Assembly: GCA_002319885.1 (NCBI GenBank)
Contig: DCFT01000028.1
Coordinates: 9,779-69,757, forward strand
Direction of reading: 5' to 3'
Source: Bacteroidales bacterium UBA1797
Lineage (GTDB): Bacteria > Bacteroidota > Bacteroidia > Bacteroidales > VadinHA17
Length of the DNA: 59,979 nt
Below the pieces are notes generated by a model, which was not told where the DNA came from, ran no database searches, and saw only the letters and a program-made list of their open reading frames with translations. A program made the position numbers and the translations under genes. Positions 9,370 through 17,724 of this stretch are shown here, piece after piece (the stretch's first letter is position 1; each line of letters opens with the position of its first letter).

Positions 9370-10422
9370 ATGAAAAAATTTCTGGAAGAAATATTCGAAC
9401 AACCTGCAGCTCTTGAACGCACTTTACAATACTATATTAGTCCGGAAGGAAAAGATCTGCTTGAAAAATTGAGTAATACCATAAAGACTCAACACTTTGA
9501 GCAAATAATATTTACAGGAATGGGAAGTTCCTATTTTACATCCCATGCTGCCTCTATTCTGTTCAACAGTTTGAAAATTAGTTCATTTGTGATTAATTCC
9601 AGCGAATTGCTGCATTATAATCTCAATCTGTTTAAGGAGAAGACTCTGCTGGTAAGTTTGTCTCAGTCAGGTGAAAGCTTTGAAGTGACGCAACTGTTAG
9701 ATCTGCTTCCTTCAAATGTTTTTTGCGTAGGCATTACCAATGAAGCTGATAGTACTCTTGCTAAAAGAGCAGATATTGCACTGCTCGGTATGGCTGGAAC
9801 AGAAGAAATGACCTCTACAAAAACATATGTTGTAACAACACTTGTTTCTTTTATTTTAGGATGGTATTTAGCAGGTACCTGGAATGATGAAAGAAAAAAG
9901 ATGATTAAGGATCTTATTGTCAATTTTAAGACAACACTTGACAATTATCATTTATGGATGAACGATGCACTGACATTTTTAGGTGATATACAGACTATAC
10001 AGATCATCGCGAGAGGCCCATCATTTTCAACTGCCAGCCAAAGCGCACTGATGTTCAAGGAAGCTACCAGAATTCCTGCTACAGGCATTTTGGGCGGAGA
10101 ATTCAGACATGGCCCTATGGAAATGGTATCTGAAGGATTTAAAGCTATACTTTTTGCAGCAGATGGGAAAACCTATTTTCAGAGCATAAAAATGGCTGAA
10201 GACATAAATGAATTTGGAGGTAAAGTCCTGATCATTACCAATAAAAAACTTCCCATTTCAAACAAAAATATCATGCAGATATTTATTAATGAACCCGATG
10301 AGTTCCTGTTCTCCATTCAAAGCATTATTCCGGTCCAGTTGTTTATTGATTCTTATGCGAAATCAAATGGCCGTGAGGCAGGAAATTTTTATCGCGGAGC
10401 CAAGGTAACAACCACAGAATAG
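9370..10422 (+). CDS. SIS-domain aldose/ketose phosphate isomerase, GlmS-C / NagB-II-like
   Basis: This 350-residue cytoplasmic enzyme has two SIS domains and none of the N-terminal glutamine amidotransferase of GlmS. The first SIS domain shows TGMGSSYFTSHAASI (about residues 49-63) and SLSQSGESFEV (about 96-106), the phosphosugar-binding Ser/Thr loop. The second shows IIARGPSFSTASQSALMFKEAT and GGEFRHGPMEMV, with Glu244 and His247 at the positions that are catalytic in GlmS-type isomerases, and it ends in AKVTTTE. Stand-alone proteins of this type include glucosamine-6-phosphate deaminases (NagB-II), AgaS and FrlB-like deglycases. With a sugar kinase two genes downstream, a role in deaminating or isomerising an amino-sugar phosphate is the best guess. 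It starts one base after the previous stop and so is in the operon. Confidence 0.82.
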   Translation: MKKFLEEIFEQPAALERTLQYYISPEGKDLLEKLSNTIKTQHFEQIIFTGMGSSYFTSHAASILFNSLKISSFVINSSELLHYNLNLFKEKTLLVSLSQSGESFEVTQLLDLLPSNVFCVGITNEADSTLAKRADIALLGMAGTEEMTSTKTYVVTTLVSFILGWYLAGTWNDERKKMIKDLIVNFKTTLDNYHLWMNDALTFLGDIQTIQIIARGPSFSTASQSALMFKEATRIPATGILGGEFRHGPMEMVSEGFKAILFAADGKTYFQSIKMAEDINEFGGKVLIITNKKLPISNKNIMQIFINEPDEFLFSIQSIIPVQLFIDSYAKSNGREAGNFYRGAKVTTTE

Positions 10423-10425
10423 AAT

Positions 10426-11643
10426 ATGGTACATTCAAAGAAAAATTCATTCCTGCTGGTTGTAACCATATTACTTTACGTATCGTTTGGTTTGCTTACT
10501 TCTGTAATTGGTGTGATAATTGACAAGTTTCAGGTTGACTATAACGTCTCTCTAACTATTGCAGCCTTACTTCCATTTGCATTCTTTTTGTCATATGGAC
10601 TTACGTCAATTCCATTTGGAATGGCCATGGATAAATACAGTGCTAAAAGTATTTTGCTATTGGGTACTCTTTTAATGGCGGCAGGGTCATTCCTTTTTTA
10701 CTTAAGTAACCATTATATCATTATAATACTGGTAATTTTTTTGGTTGGAGTAGGAGTAACGGCAATCCAGGTAGCAGGCAATCCTTTTATCAGAGAACTG
10801 GATACTCCCAACAGATATACAGCTAACCTCACGATTGTTATTGGAATTGGAGCGTTAGGTTATGCATTTAGTCCGTTACTGGTACCTTTAATGCAAACTA
10901 ACGGATTTTCCTGGAAAACAGTTTATCTTCTATTCGGAGTCATTAATGCTGTTCTCCTGATATTGTTAGCATTCTCAAAATTTCCTGTGGTACAGCTCAA
11001 TGAGGAGGAGAAAATTAATTTTTCCAAAATAGGCATTCTGCTAAAGAATCCAATTATTATAACATACGGCCTGGGAATATTCTTTTATGTTGGTGCCGAA
11101 GTGGGCGTTTCGTCATACATAATGACCTACATGAATAAGATACACGGAGTTGGCTATACTCAGTCATTCTGGAAAGAAGGATCATTTATGTTTACCGTAT
11201 TTCCTTCTAAAACCGCACTTGTAGTGGCACTGTTCTGGTTATTTCAGGCTTGTGGAAGGTTGATTATTTCGCCAATGATGAAAATTATAAGTGAAAGAAA
11301 AATTTTTATCTTCCACAGTCTGGGTACGATAGTCGCCTTAATAGTAGCCATAACAGGAAACGCAAACACGGCACTTGTAGCATTTGCTCTGGTAGGTTAC
11401 TTTACCTGTGCTTCCTTTACCTCCATATTCAGTGCAGCTATTAATAGTTTCAAAGAAAATCATGGGACTATTTCCGGTATTTTAGGAACTGCAATTGTAG
11501 GAGGTGCTTTTATAAGCTGGCTGGTAGGGTTCACGGGTCAGCATTTAAACATGAAATGGGGTATGTCAATCAATTTACTGGCATTTATCTACATTTTCAT
11601 TTTAGCATACCGGGGTAAAGGGAAATTAGATATAAAAGAATAG
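10426..11643 (+). CDS. MFS permease, FHS-like (NagP/FucP-type) sugar transporter
   Basis: This 405-residue inner-membrane protein has about 12 hydrophobic segments. The first half carries FGMAMDKYSAKSIL in the loop 2-3 position, where MFS proteins have the GxxxDRxG motif, and VGVGVTAIQVAGNPFIRELDTPNRYTANLT. The latter resembles the QVAANPY...NLT segment of FHS symporters for fucose, glucose/galactose or N-acetylglucosamine. Proton-coupled uptake of a monosaccharide from periplasm to cytoplasm is the expected role. It lies 3 bases after the SIS gene and 10 before the kinase gene, which places uptake, phosphorylation and isomerisation in one transcript. The specificity is inferred, not shown. 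Confidence 0.8.
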   Translation: MVHSKKNSFLLVVTILLYVSFGLLTSVIGVIIDKFQVDYNVSLTIAALLPFAFFLSYGLTSIPFGMAMDKYSAKSILLLGTLLMAAGSFLFYLSNHYIIIILVIFLVGVGVTAIQVAGNPFIRELDTPNRYTANLTIVIGIGALGYAFSPLLVPLMQTNGFSWKTVYLLFGVINAVLLILLAFSKFPVVQLNEEEKINFSKIGILLKNPIIITYGLGIFFYVGAEVGVSSYIMTYMNKIHGVGYTQSFWKEGSFMFTVFPSKTALVVALFWLFQACGRLIISPMMKIISERKIFIFHSLGTIVALIVAITGNANTALVAFALVGYFTCASFTSIFSAAINSFKENHGTISGILGTAIVGGAFISWLVGFTGQHLNMKWGMSINLLAFIYIFILAYRGKGKLDIKE

Positions 11644-11653
11644 CAAAACGTAA

Positions 11654-12547
11654 ATGATTAGTAAAATTATTATCGGAGTTGACCTGGGAGGCACTAAAAT
11701 ACTGACCGGGATTTTAAGTCGCGATGGCAAAGTACTTGGTACACCAGTTAAAATTCAAACCGGAGGTACCGAGCCGGTTGAGATGATTATAAAAAGGATT
11801 ACTGATTCCGTTGAGCTTTCATTAAGTAATATAGGGTCGTCCATCAGCGATGTTATGGGTATTGGCATTGGCGCTACAGGTCCATTGGATATAGATGGGG
11901 GAGTTATACTTGAATGCCCGCAATTGCCGACAATGCATTTTTTCCCCCTTCGCAAAACAATCGAGGATTATTTCGGAGTTCCTGTTTATTTAAATAATGA
12001 TGCCAATTGTCTGATATTGGGCGAATGTATTTTTGGTGCAGCGGCGAATCGGAAAAATGTAATTGGTTTTACATTAGGAACCGGACTTGGATGTGCTATA
12101 ATACTTGACAGAAAAATATTTAATGGTTCAACAGGCACGGCAGCGGAAATCTGGCCCTCGCCATACCAGTCAGGTACCATCGAGGATTTTATTTCAGGTG
12201 CCGGTGTTTCAAAGATTTACAAATCCATTTCAGGAGAGGACAAATCATCTCTTGATGTTTTTCACCTGGCTGTTCAGGGTGATGAACAGGCTCTGCAAAC
12301 ATGGAAAGAATTTGGTGCACATCTTGCTGTACCGCTATCGTGGTCAATTAATATGATTGATCCCGATATTGTGGTTATTGGGGGTTCTATAGCTAACGCA
12401 TATAATTTTTTTAAAATTTCAATGGAAGAAACTTTGAAGAAATGGATATGCCCGGTACCCTCTCAGAAAACAAAAATTGTTCCGGCTGAGTTAGGCGACT
12501 TTGCTGGTTTCATTGGTGCAGCCTGTCTTGTAATCGGAAATAATTAG
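11654..12547 (+). CDS. ROK-family sugar kinase lacking the usual zinc-binding motif
   Basis: This 297-residue protein has the ASKHA/ROK features: the phosphate-1 loop IGVDLGGTKI (residues 7-16), GIGATGPLD (71-79), the catalytic Asp116 in LNNDANCLILGE, and IGFTLGTGLGCAII (137-150). ROK proteins normally continue with AGEIGH and a CxCGxxGCxE zinc site. Here the segment reads GTAAEIWPSPYQSGTIEDFISGAG, with Trp in place of the zinc-ligand His and no Cys cluster, so that loop has been shortened. No DNA-binding domain is present, so it is a kinase type and not a NagC/Mlc-type repressor. Phosphorylation of glucosamine, N-acetylglucosamine or N-acetylmannosamine is inferred from its neighbours. Confidence 0.85.
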   Translation: MISKIIIGVDLGGTKILTGILSRDGKVLGTPVKIQTGGTEPVEMIIKRITDSVELSLSNIGSSISDVMGIGIGATGPLDIDGGVILECPQLPTMHFFPLRKTIEDYFGVPVYLNNDANCLILGECIFGAAANRKNVIGFTLGTGLGCAIILDRKIFNGSTGTAAEIWPSPYQSGTIEDFISGAGVSKIYKSISGEDKSSLDVFHLAVQGDEQALQTWKEFGAHLAVPLSWSINMIDPDIVVIGGSIANAYNFFKISMEETLKKWICPVPSQKTKIVPAELGDFAGFIGAACLVIGNN

Positions 12548-12557
12548 TGAAAAAAAT

Positions 12558-15359
12558 ATGAAAAGAATCTTATTAGTATTGGTTACAGTTTCAGTATTGA
12601 CGCTTCAATCGCCTGGTAATAATAAAGATAAACATTTAATAACTGCTGATAAAAAGCAACTATTAAAGGAATGGAAACTTGAGTCATCAACACAGGTTTC
12701 TGAAAAAGAAAGTGTTATATCTTCTTCAGGTTTTAATGATGATAAATGGACTAACGCTGAAGTTCCTACCACTGTCTTAAGGGCTCTGGTAAAAGCAGGC
12801 ATATATCCTGACCCTCACTTCGATTTGAACGATCTGCGCATTCCTGATGCATCAGACACTTTAAGCAAACGTTTGGATTTAGGTAAATACAGCCATCTGA
12901 AAGATCATCCAAATGCTTTTAAGGACCCTTACTGGTTCAGAACAACATTCCGGATCTCACAGGAAAATAAGGGTAAAAAAATATGGTTGAATTTCGATGG
13001 GATTAATTACCGTGCTGATCTCTGGCTGAATGGCAAACAAATAGCCAACGCGCAGGAAATGGCCGGTATGTTCCAGCGATTCAGGTATGATATTACTGAC
13101 TATGCTGATTTTGACGGTGAAAATGTGCTCGCTGTAAAAATTCACCAGGTTGATCATGTTGGAACGCCTAATCCTGGCTACCTGTTTGAGCCATTCGGTC
13201 AGTTCCGCGGCCAGGGAGAAGATATTTTTAAAGATATAACACTGAAATTTTCAGCAGGATGGGATTGTGCACCTGTTGTCAGGGACCGGAATATGGGCAT
13301 CTATCAGAATGTATATCTGACTTATACCAATGATGTGGTTATTATTGATCCTTACATCGTAACTGATCTTCCCCTGCCCGATACGACCCATGCCAATATA
13401 ACGGTTTCAGCAGATCTTCAGAATTCGGGAACTTCTTCGAGAAAAGGCATTTTAAAGGGAAGTATTGATTTGATAAATGAAGTCGATTTCAATACTTATA
13501 AAAAGCAAATGCCTGGCAAATTAAAAACCATATCCTTCGAGAGAGAAGTGGAGATACCTGCCGGCAAGACTCTTACTCTTTCATTTTCACCCAAAGAGTA
13601 TTCTCAGTTAACTATTAATAACCCGTATTTGTGGTGGCCAAATGGTTATGGGAAACAGTATTTGCATAATCTGAAACTGGTTTTTGAAATTGATGGGAAA
13701 GTATCAGATACTAAGAATACTACATTCGGTATCAGGGAAATAACCTGTACATTTAAAGAGATTAACGGTGATTTCGGGCGTATTTTCTGGGTAAATGGTC
13801 AAAGAATATTCTGTAGGGGAGGATGGATTCAACCCGACATGATGCTTGATATGAACGAGAAAAGAATGTACAATGAGGGCCGTTTAATGGCAGAGGCAAA
13901 TGTTAATATGATTGGTACCGAAGACATGCCTTCTCCTCCCGATCAGGTAATGGATGTATATGATAAATACGGACTACTGATGTGGGAAACATTTTATCAG
14001 TGCTGGACGAGCTATCCGGGAACAAAAAGTTTCGTCAACCCTCTTGACACCAAACTGTCTCTTAAAAACTCGTATGATATAGTAAAAAGATATCGTAATC
14101 ACCCAAGTCTTGTTTTATGGGCGATTGCAAATGAATCCCTTGTACGTGAGGAAATATATGTACCATTGCGTGATTACATTAAAAGGTTCGATCCGACAAG
14201 ACCATTTTTAGCTACATCAAGTTATGGCTGGGATGTGGATAAACTTACTCCTTATATGAAACCTGACCTTCCTACGGGAACAACCGATGAGGGTCTGCCG
14301 GATTACACCTGGTATCCTCATCCCTACTACTACAACATGGTGCTCGAAGTAAAGCAACAGATGTTTCGTAACGAAATGGGAGTGCCGGCAATATCGACAC
14401 TGTCAAGTATGAAAAAGTACATCTTCGATCTTGGACAGGGTAAGAAAAATGATATATATCCTTTGGATAAAAAATGGGCTTATCACGATGCCTGGGATGG
14501 AGACGGCTATGCATACAAAGCCTATGACAATGCAATCAGAGAGGAATTTGGTCAACCTTCAACCGCTGAGGAGTACATCCGCAATGCGCAATATGTAAAT
14601 GCAGGTAGTTACCGGGCAATGTATGAAGCTGCAAACCATCGCATGTGGGATATTACATCAGGAGTAATGATATGGAAACTAAATGCTACCTGGCCCCAGG
14701 TATTATGGCAGATCTATGACTGGTTCCTGAATCCTAATGCTGGATATTTTTATGCTAAGAAAGCAATGGAGCAACTTCATATTCAGTTGAATGAAAATGA
14801 TTTTACTGTTTCTGTCATAAATAGAATTCATAAACAATATGAAAACTTAACTGCATCAATACGGGTTTTTAACTTTGACATGAATTTAAAGTGGAAAAAA
14901 GAAGAGAAACTTACTATTAATGAAGATTGTTACAAAGAGCTTTTCAAATTACCCAAAATAGAAGGCCTGTCACCAATCTATTTTGTAAAGCTTGAGCTAA
15001 AAGATCAAAACGGAAATGTTGTTTCAGATAATTTTTACTGGTTCTCTTCAACCGGAAAAGATGACTTCAGAGATATAACTAAAATGCAAAAGGTCAATCT
15101 TGATATGACCCGTGTGATCTCTTATGAATATGATGATGTGGTTATGAAAATAACAGTCAGAAACCCATCAGACAAACTGGCTTTCTTCAACAGGTTAATG
15201 ATTACAAAAGGAGATGGAGGTGAAGAAATATTGCCAACATTCTGGAGCGATAATTTCTTTAGTTTGCTTCCTGGTGAAATTAAAACTGTTACAGCCCGGT
15301 TTGCTAAACAGGATCTGGAAGGTAAGGAGCCCATTTTGGTTCAGGATAAGGATATATAA
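12558..15359 (+). CDS. GH2 family exported glycosidase, exo-beta-glucosaminidase/beta-mannosidase-like
   Basis: This 933-residue exported enzyme starts with a signal peptide (MKRILLVLVTVSVLTLQ). The order is GH2 sugar-binding jelly roll (about 35-230, PYWFRTTFRIS...WLNFDGINYRADLWLNGKQIA), Ig-like GH2 domain (about 250-390, NPYLWWPNGYGKQYLHNLKL), TIM barrel (about 400-720), then C-terminal beta domains. The barrel carries FCRGGWIQPDMML, YRNHPSLVLWAIANES with the predicted acid/base Glu526, and MFRNEMGVPAIST with the predicted nucleophile Glu606. The long EPFGQFRGQGEDIF...GWDCAPVVRDRNMGIY segment resembles exo-beta-D-glucosaminidases (CsxA-like) and plant-type mannosylglycoprotein endo-beta-mannosidases more than classical galactosidases. 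It should release a terminal beta-linked sugar from imported oligosaccharides in the periplasm. The exact sugar is open. Confidence 0.87.
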   Translation: MKRILLVLVTVSVLTLQSPGNNKDKHLITADKKQLLKEWKLESSTQVSEKESVISSSGFNDDKWTNAEVPTTVLRALVKAGIYPDPHFDLNDLRIPDASDTLSKRLDLGKYSHLKDHPNAFKDPYWFRTTFRISQENKGKKIWLNFDGINYRADLWLNGKQIANAQEMAGMFQRFRYDITDYADFDGENVLAVKIHQVDHVGTPNPGYLFEPFGQFRGQGEDIFKDITLKFSAGWDCAPVVRDRNMGIYQNVYLTYTNDVVIIDPYIVTDLPLPDTTHANITVSADLQNSGTSSRKGILKGSIDLINEVDFNTYKKQMPGKLKTISFEREVEIPAGKTLTLSFSPKEYSQLTINNPYLWWPNGYGKQYLHNLKLVFEIDGKVSDTKNTTFGIREITCTFKEINGDFGRIFWVNGQRIFCRGGWIQPDMMLDMNEKRMYNEGRLMAEANVNMIGTEDMPSPPDQVMDVYDKYGLLMWETFYQCWTSYPGTKSFVNPLDTKLSLKNSYDIVKRYRNHPSLVLWAIANESLVREEIYVPLRDYIKRFDPTRPFLATSSYGWDVDKLTPYMKPDLPTGTTDEGLPDYTWYPHPYYYNMVLEVKQQMFRNEMGVPAISTLSSMKKYIFDLGQGKKNDIYPLDKKWAYHDAWDGDGYAYKAYDNAIREEFGQPSTAEEYIRNAQYVNAGSYRAMYEAANHRMWDITSGVMIWKLNATWPQVLWQIYDWFLNPNAGYFYAKKAMEQLHIQLNENDFTVSVINRIHKQYENLTASIRVFNFDMNLKWKKEEKLTINEDCYKELFKLPKIEGLSPIYFVKLELKDQNGNVVSDNFYWFSSTGKDDFRDITKMQKVNLDMTRVISYEYDDVVMKITVRNPSDKLAFFNRLMITKGDGGEEILPTFWSDNFFSLLPGEIKTVTARFAKQDLEGKEPILVQDKDI

Positions 15360-15390
15360 TTTATAGAAGCATAGTTTAGTTTTTTTGCAC

Positions 15391-16419
15391 ATGAAAAAGC
15401 TCATATATTATTTTCTGTCCGTCATCCTTATAATTTCTGTATGCTCCTGTTCAAAACACACGGACGAGGTAATTACGAAGGACGAAACAATTGTGGTTGA
15501 TGCCAAAAAAGCTCTGACAGGAACCTTTGTTGATTTCTGGGGTAAGGAAAGCTGGTCGAAACAGGAATGGGAGAACCAATTTCAGGAAATGAAAGAAATA
15601 GGGATGAATACAGCAATTATTCAGTTTGTTTCCTACGGTGATAATACTTATTTTAATTCAACCAATACTTTTACCACTACGAAATATCCAAATGCTCTGT
15701 CCAGTCTACTGGCCGCTGCAAATGCCAAAGCAATATCAGTTTTTATTGGTCTGTATTTTAATGATGAATATTGGGATAATCAAACCAATATCGATTGGCT
15801 GAAACTGCATGCCGACAGGTGTATTTCAATTGCAACGGAAATAAATTCACAATTTGGAAAGGATCCGGCATTTAAAGGTTGGTATATACCACACGAACCG
15901 GAACCCAATGCTTATAATTCAGCAGAACTGGTAGCAGTATTTAAAGATAATCTGGTAAATAAAATTTCTGATAAGTTGCATAGTTTTGACTCAAAACCTG
16001 TATCAATTGCGGCATTTTTTAATTCCGGACTTACTTCACCCACCCGGCTAAAAGATTTTATGACGGAGTTGTGCAAATGTAATCTGCAGATAATCATGCT
16101 GCAGGATGGTGTGGGGGTAAATCATGTGGCTCTTGATCAGGTTGGTACTTATTATAGTGAAGCTGATAATGGGTTGTATGAAAACACGAGCTATTCGGGA
16201 GAGTTTTGGACTGATCTGGAAACTTTTAGTGAAGCACCTCAGGGAGCGGTTACAATTGACCGTATAAAAAGTCAGCTTCTGGCTGAAATGCCAACCTCAC
16301 ATATTACAAAAGCAGTCTCGTATCAATATTATAGCGATATGTGCCCGACAGGGCCTGGTGGCAGTGACGCTTCATGGTTAAGATATTACTATCTTGATTT
16401 TATCAAAAGCCTGCAATAA
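15391..16419 (+). CDS. DUF4434-type TIM-barrel lipoprotein, putative glycosidase
   Basis: This 342-residue lipoprotein starts with MKKLIYYFLSVILIISVCSC, with the lipobox Cys near residue 20. I chose the ATG at 15391 over a TTG six bases earlier because it gives the clean signal peptide. The mature part opens with LTGTFVDFWGKESWSKQEWENQ, continues EMKEIGMNTAIIQFV, and has FKGWYIPHEPEPNAYN, the region where TIM-barrel hydrolases keep a catalytic Glu. It ends with SYQYYSDMCPTG. This pattern fits DUF4434 proteins, which often occur in Bacteroidota glycan loci and are thought to be glycoside hydrolase-like. No activity can be assigned. It lies 31 bases downstream of the GH2 gene and probably sits on the inner or outer membrane facing the periplasm or surface. 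Confidence 0.75.
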   Translation: MKKLIYYFLSVILIISVCSCSKHTDEVITKDETIVVDAKKALTGTFVDFWGKESWSKQEWENQFQEMKEIGMNTAIIQFVSYGDNTYFNSTNTFTTTKYPNALSSLLAAANAKAISVFIGLYFNDEYWDNQTNIDWLKLHADRCISIATEINSQFGKDPAFKGWYIPHEPEPNAYNSAELVAVFKDNLVNKISDKLHSFDSKPVSIAAFFNSGLTSPTRLKDFMTELCKCNLQIIMLQDGVGVNHVALDQVGTYYSEADNGLYENTSYSGEFWTDLETFSEAPQGAVTIDRIKSQLLAEMPTSHITKAVSYQYYSDMCPTGPGGSDASWLRYYYLDFIKSLQ

Positions 16420-16471
16420 CTGAACAAATTGCACAAGATCTGATTCTATAAAAAAAATTCGAAAAGACAAT

Positions 16472-17632
16472 ATGTTAAATGAATTGAGGATTTACGCAAA
16501 TCAATACAGGGATGAATTACTTGAATCAGTGGTTCCTTTTTGGTTAAATAATTCCCGAGACAAGGTTTCCGGTGGTTATTTTACCTGTCTGAACCGTCGT
16601 GGTGAGGTTTTTGATACCGATAAATTTATGTGGCTTCAGGGTCGTGAGGTGTGGCTTTTCTCAATGATCTGCAACAAGATCGAAAAAAAACAGGAATGGT
16701 TGGATATGGCTTTCCATGGTGCCGGTTTTATGAAAAAATATGGTACGGATGCACAAGGCAACTGGTATTTTTCATTAACACGGGAAGGAAAACCACTGAC
16801 CCAGCCTTATAATGTTTTTTCAGACTGTTTTGCTGCCATGGCTTTCAGCGAACTTTACAAAGCGACAGGTAATGAAGAATACAAAATAATTGCACTTAAT
16901 ACCTATAAAAATATTCTGAAACGGCAGGAAACCCCAAAAGGAATATACAATAAAGCTTATCCCGGAACACGGCCACTGAAAAGCTTTTCTCTGCCAATGA
17001 TCTTATGCAATCTGTCACTGATAATGGAAGATGTGCTTGGAACAGACCATGTGAACAAAACCATTCAGCCACTGATAAATGAGGTGATGAATGTTTTTTA
17101 TGATCAGGAATCAGGATTAATCCTTGAAAATGTAACACCCGAGGGCAATTTCAGTAATTCATTTGAAGGACGACTCCTTAATCCCGGACATACTAATGAG
17201 GCAATGTGGTTTATGATGGATCTAGCAGTACGTAATAATGATAAGTCTTTAATTGATAAGTGCATTGATATTTTACTGTGTTCAACTGATAATGGTTGGG
17301 ATAAAAAACATGGAGGGATATTTTATTTTCTTGATATTAAAGGACATCCGCTCCAACAACTTGAATGGGATCAGAAATTATGGTGGGTTCATATCGAAAC
17401 ATTGATTTCGATGGCAAAAGGTTATAGTCTTACCGGAAATAAAGCTTGTAAGAACTGGTTCGAAATGATTCATGAATATACCTGGAATCATTTTAAGGAT
17501 CCTGAATATCCGGAATGGTTTGGCTATCTCAATCGTGAAGGAAAGCCTTTGCTTGAACTGAAAGGAGGAAAATGGAAAGGATGCTTTCATGTTCCCAGAG
17601 GCCTGTTTGAAGTTTGGAAGATTCTTGAATGA
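16472..17632 (+). CDS. N-acylglucosamine 2-epimerase (AGE family)
   Basis: This 386-residue cytoplasmic (alpha/alpha)6-barrel protein has family motifs: SGGYFTCLNRRGEVFDTDKF, KFMWLQGREVWLFS, FSDCFAAMAFSELYKATG, LLNPGHTNEAMWFMMD, the HxE-type site in LWWVHIETLISMAKGY, and near the end EYPEWFGYLNREGKPLLE with KGCFHVPRGLFEVW. The last segment closely matches renin-binding-protein-type GlcNAc 2-epimerases and is less like cellobiose epimerases or mannose isomerases. The His residues in the GHTNE and WVHIE motifs correspond to the catalytic pair of the family. The expected reaction is GlcNAc to ManNAc interconversion or the same with a related sugar. In Bacteroides the same combination of AGE, ROK kinase and MFS permease serves ManNAc from sialic acid, but no sialic acid lyase or sialidase is present here. 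Confidence 0.85.
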   Translation: MLNELRIYANQYRDELLESVVPFWLNNSRDKVSGGYFTCLNRRGEVFDTDKFMWLQGREVWLFSMICNKIEKKQEWLDMAFHGAGFMKKYGTDAQGNWYFSLTREGKPLTQPYNVFSDCFAAMAFSELYKATGNEEYKIIALNTYKNILKRQETPKGIYNKAYPGTRPLKSFSLPMILCNLSLIMEDVLGTDHVNKTIQPLINEVMNVFYDQESGLILENVTPEGNFSNSFEGRLLNPGHTNEAMWFMMDLAVRNNDKSLIDKCIDILLCSTDNGWDKKHGGIFYFLDIKGHPLQQLEWDQKLWWVHIETLISMAKGYSLTGNKACKNWFEMIHEYTWNHFKDPEYPEWFGYLNREGKPLLELKGGKWKGCFHVPRGLFEVWKILE

Positions 17633-17724
17633 GACTCTCAGAACAGATACCTTATCAGCTTAGAACCGCAAACATAATAATGGCAGATCAAAAGGATAGC
17701 CTGAACTAAAACTTTGAATTTAAA

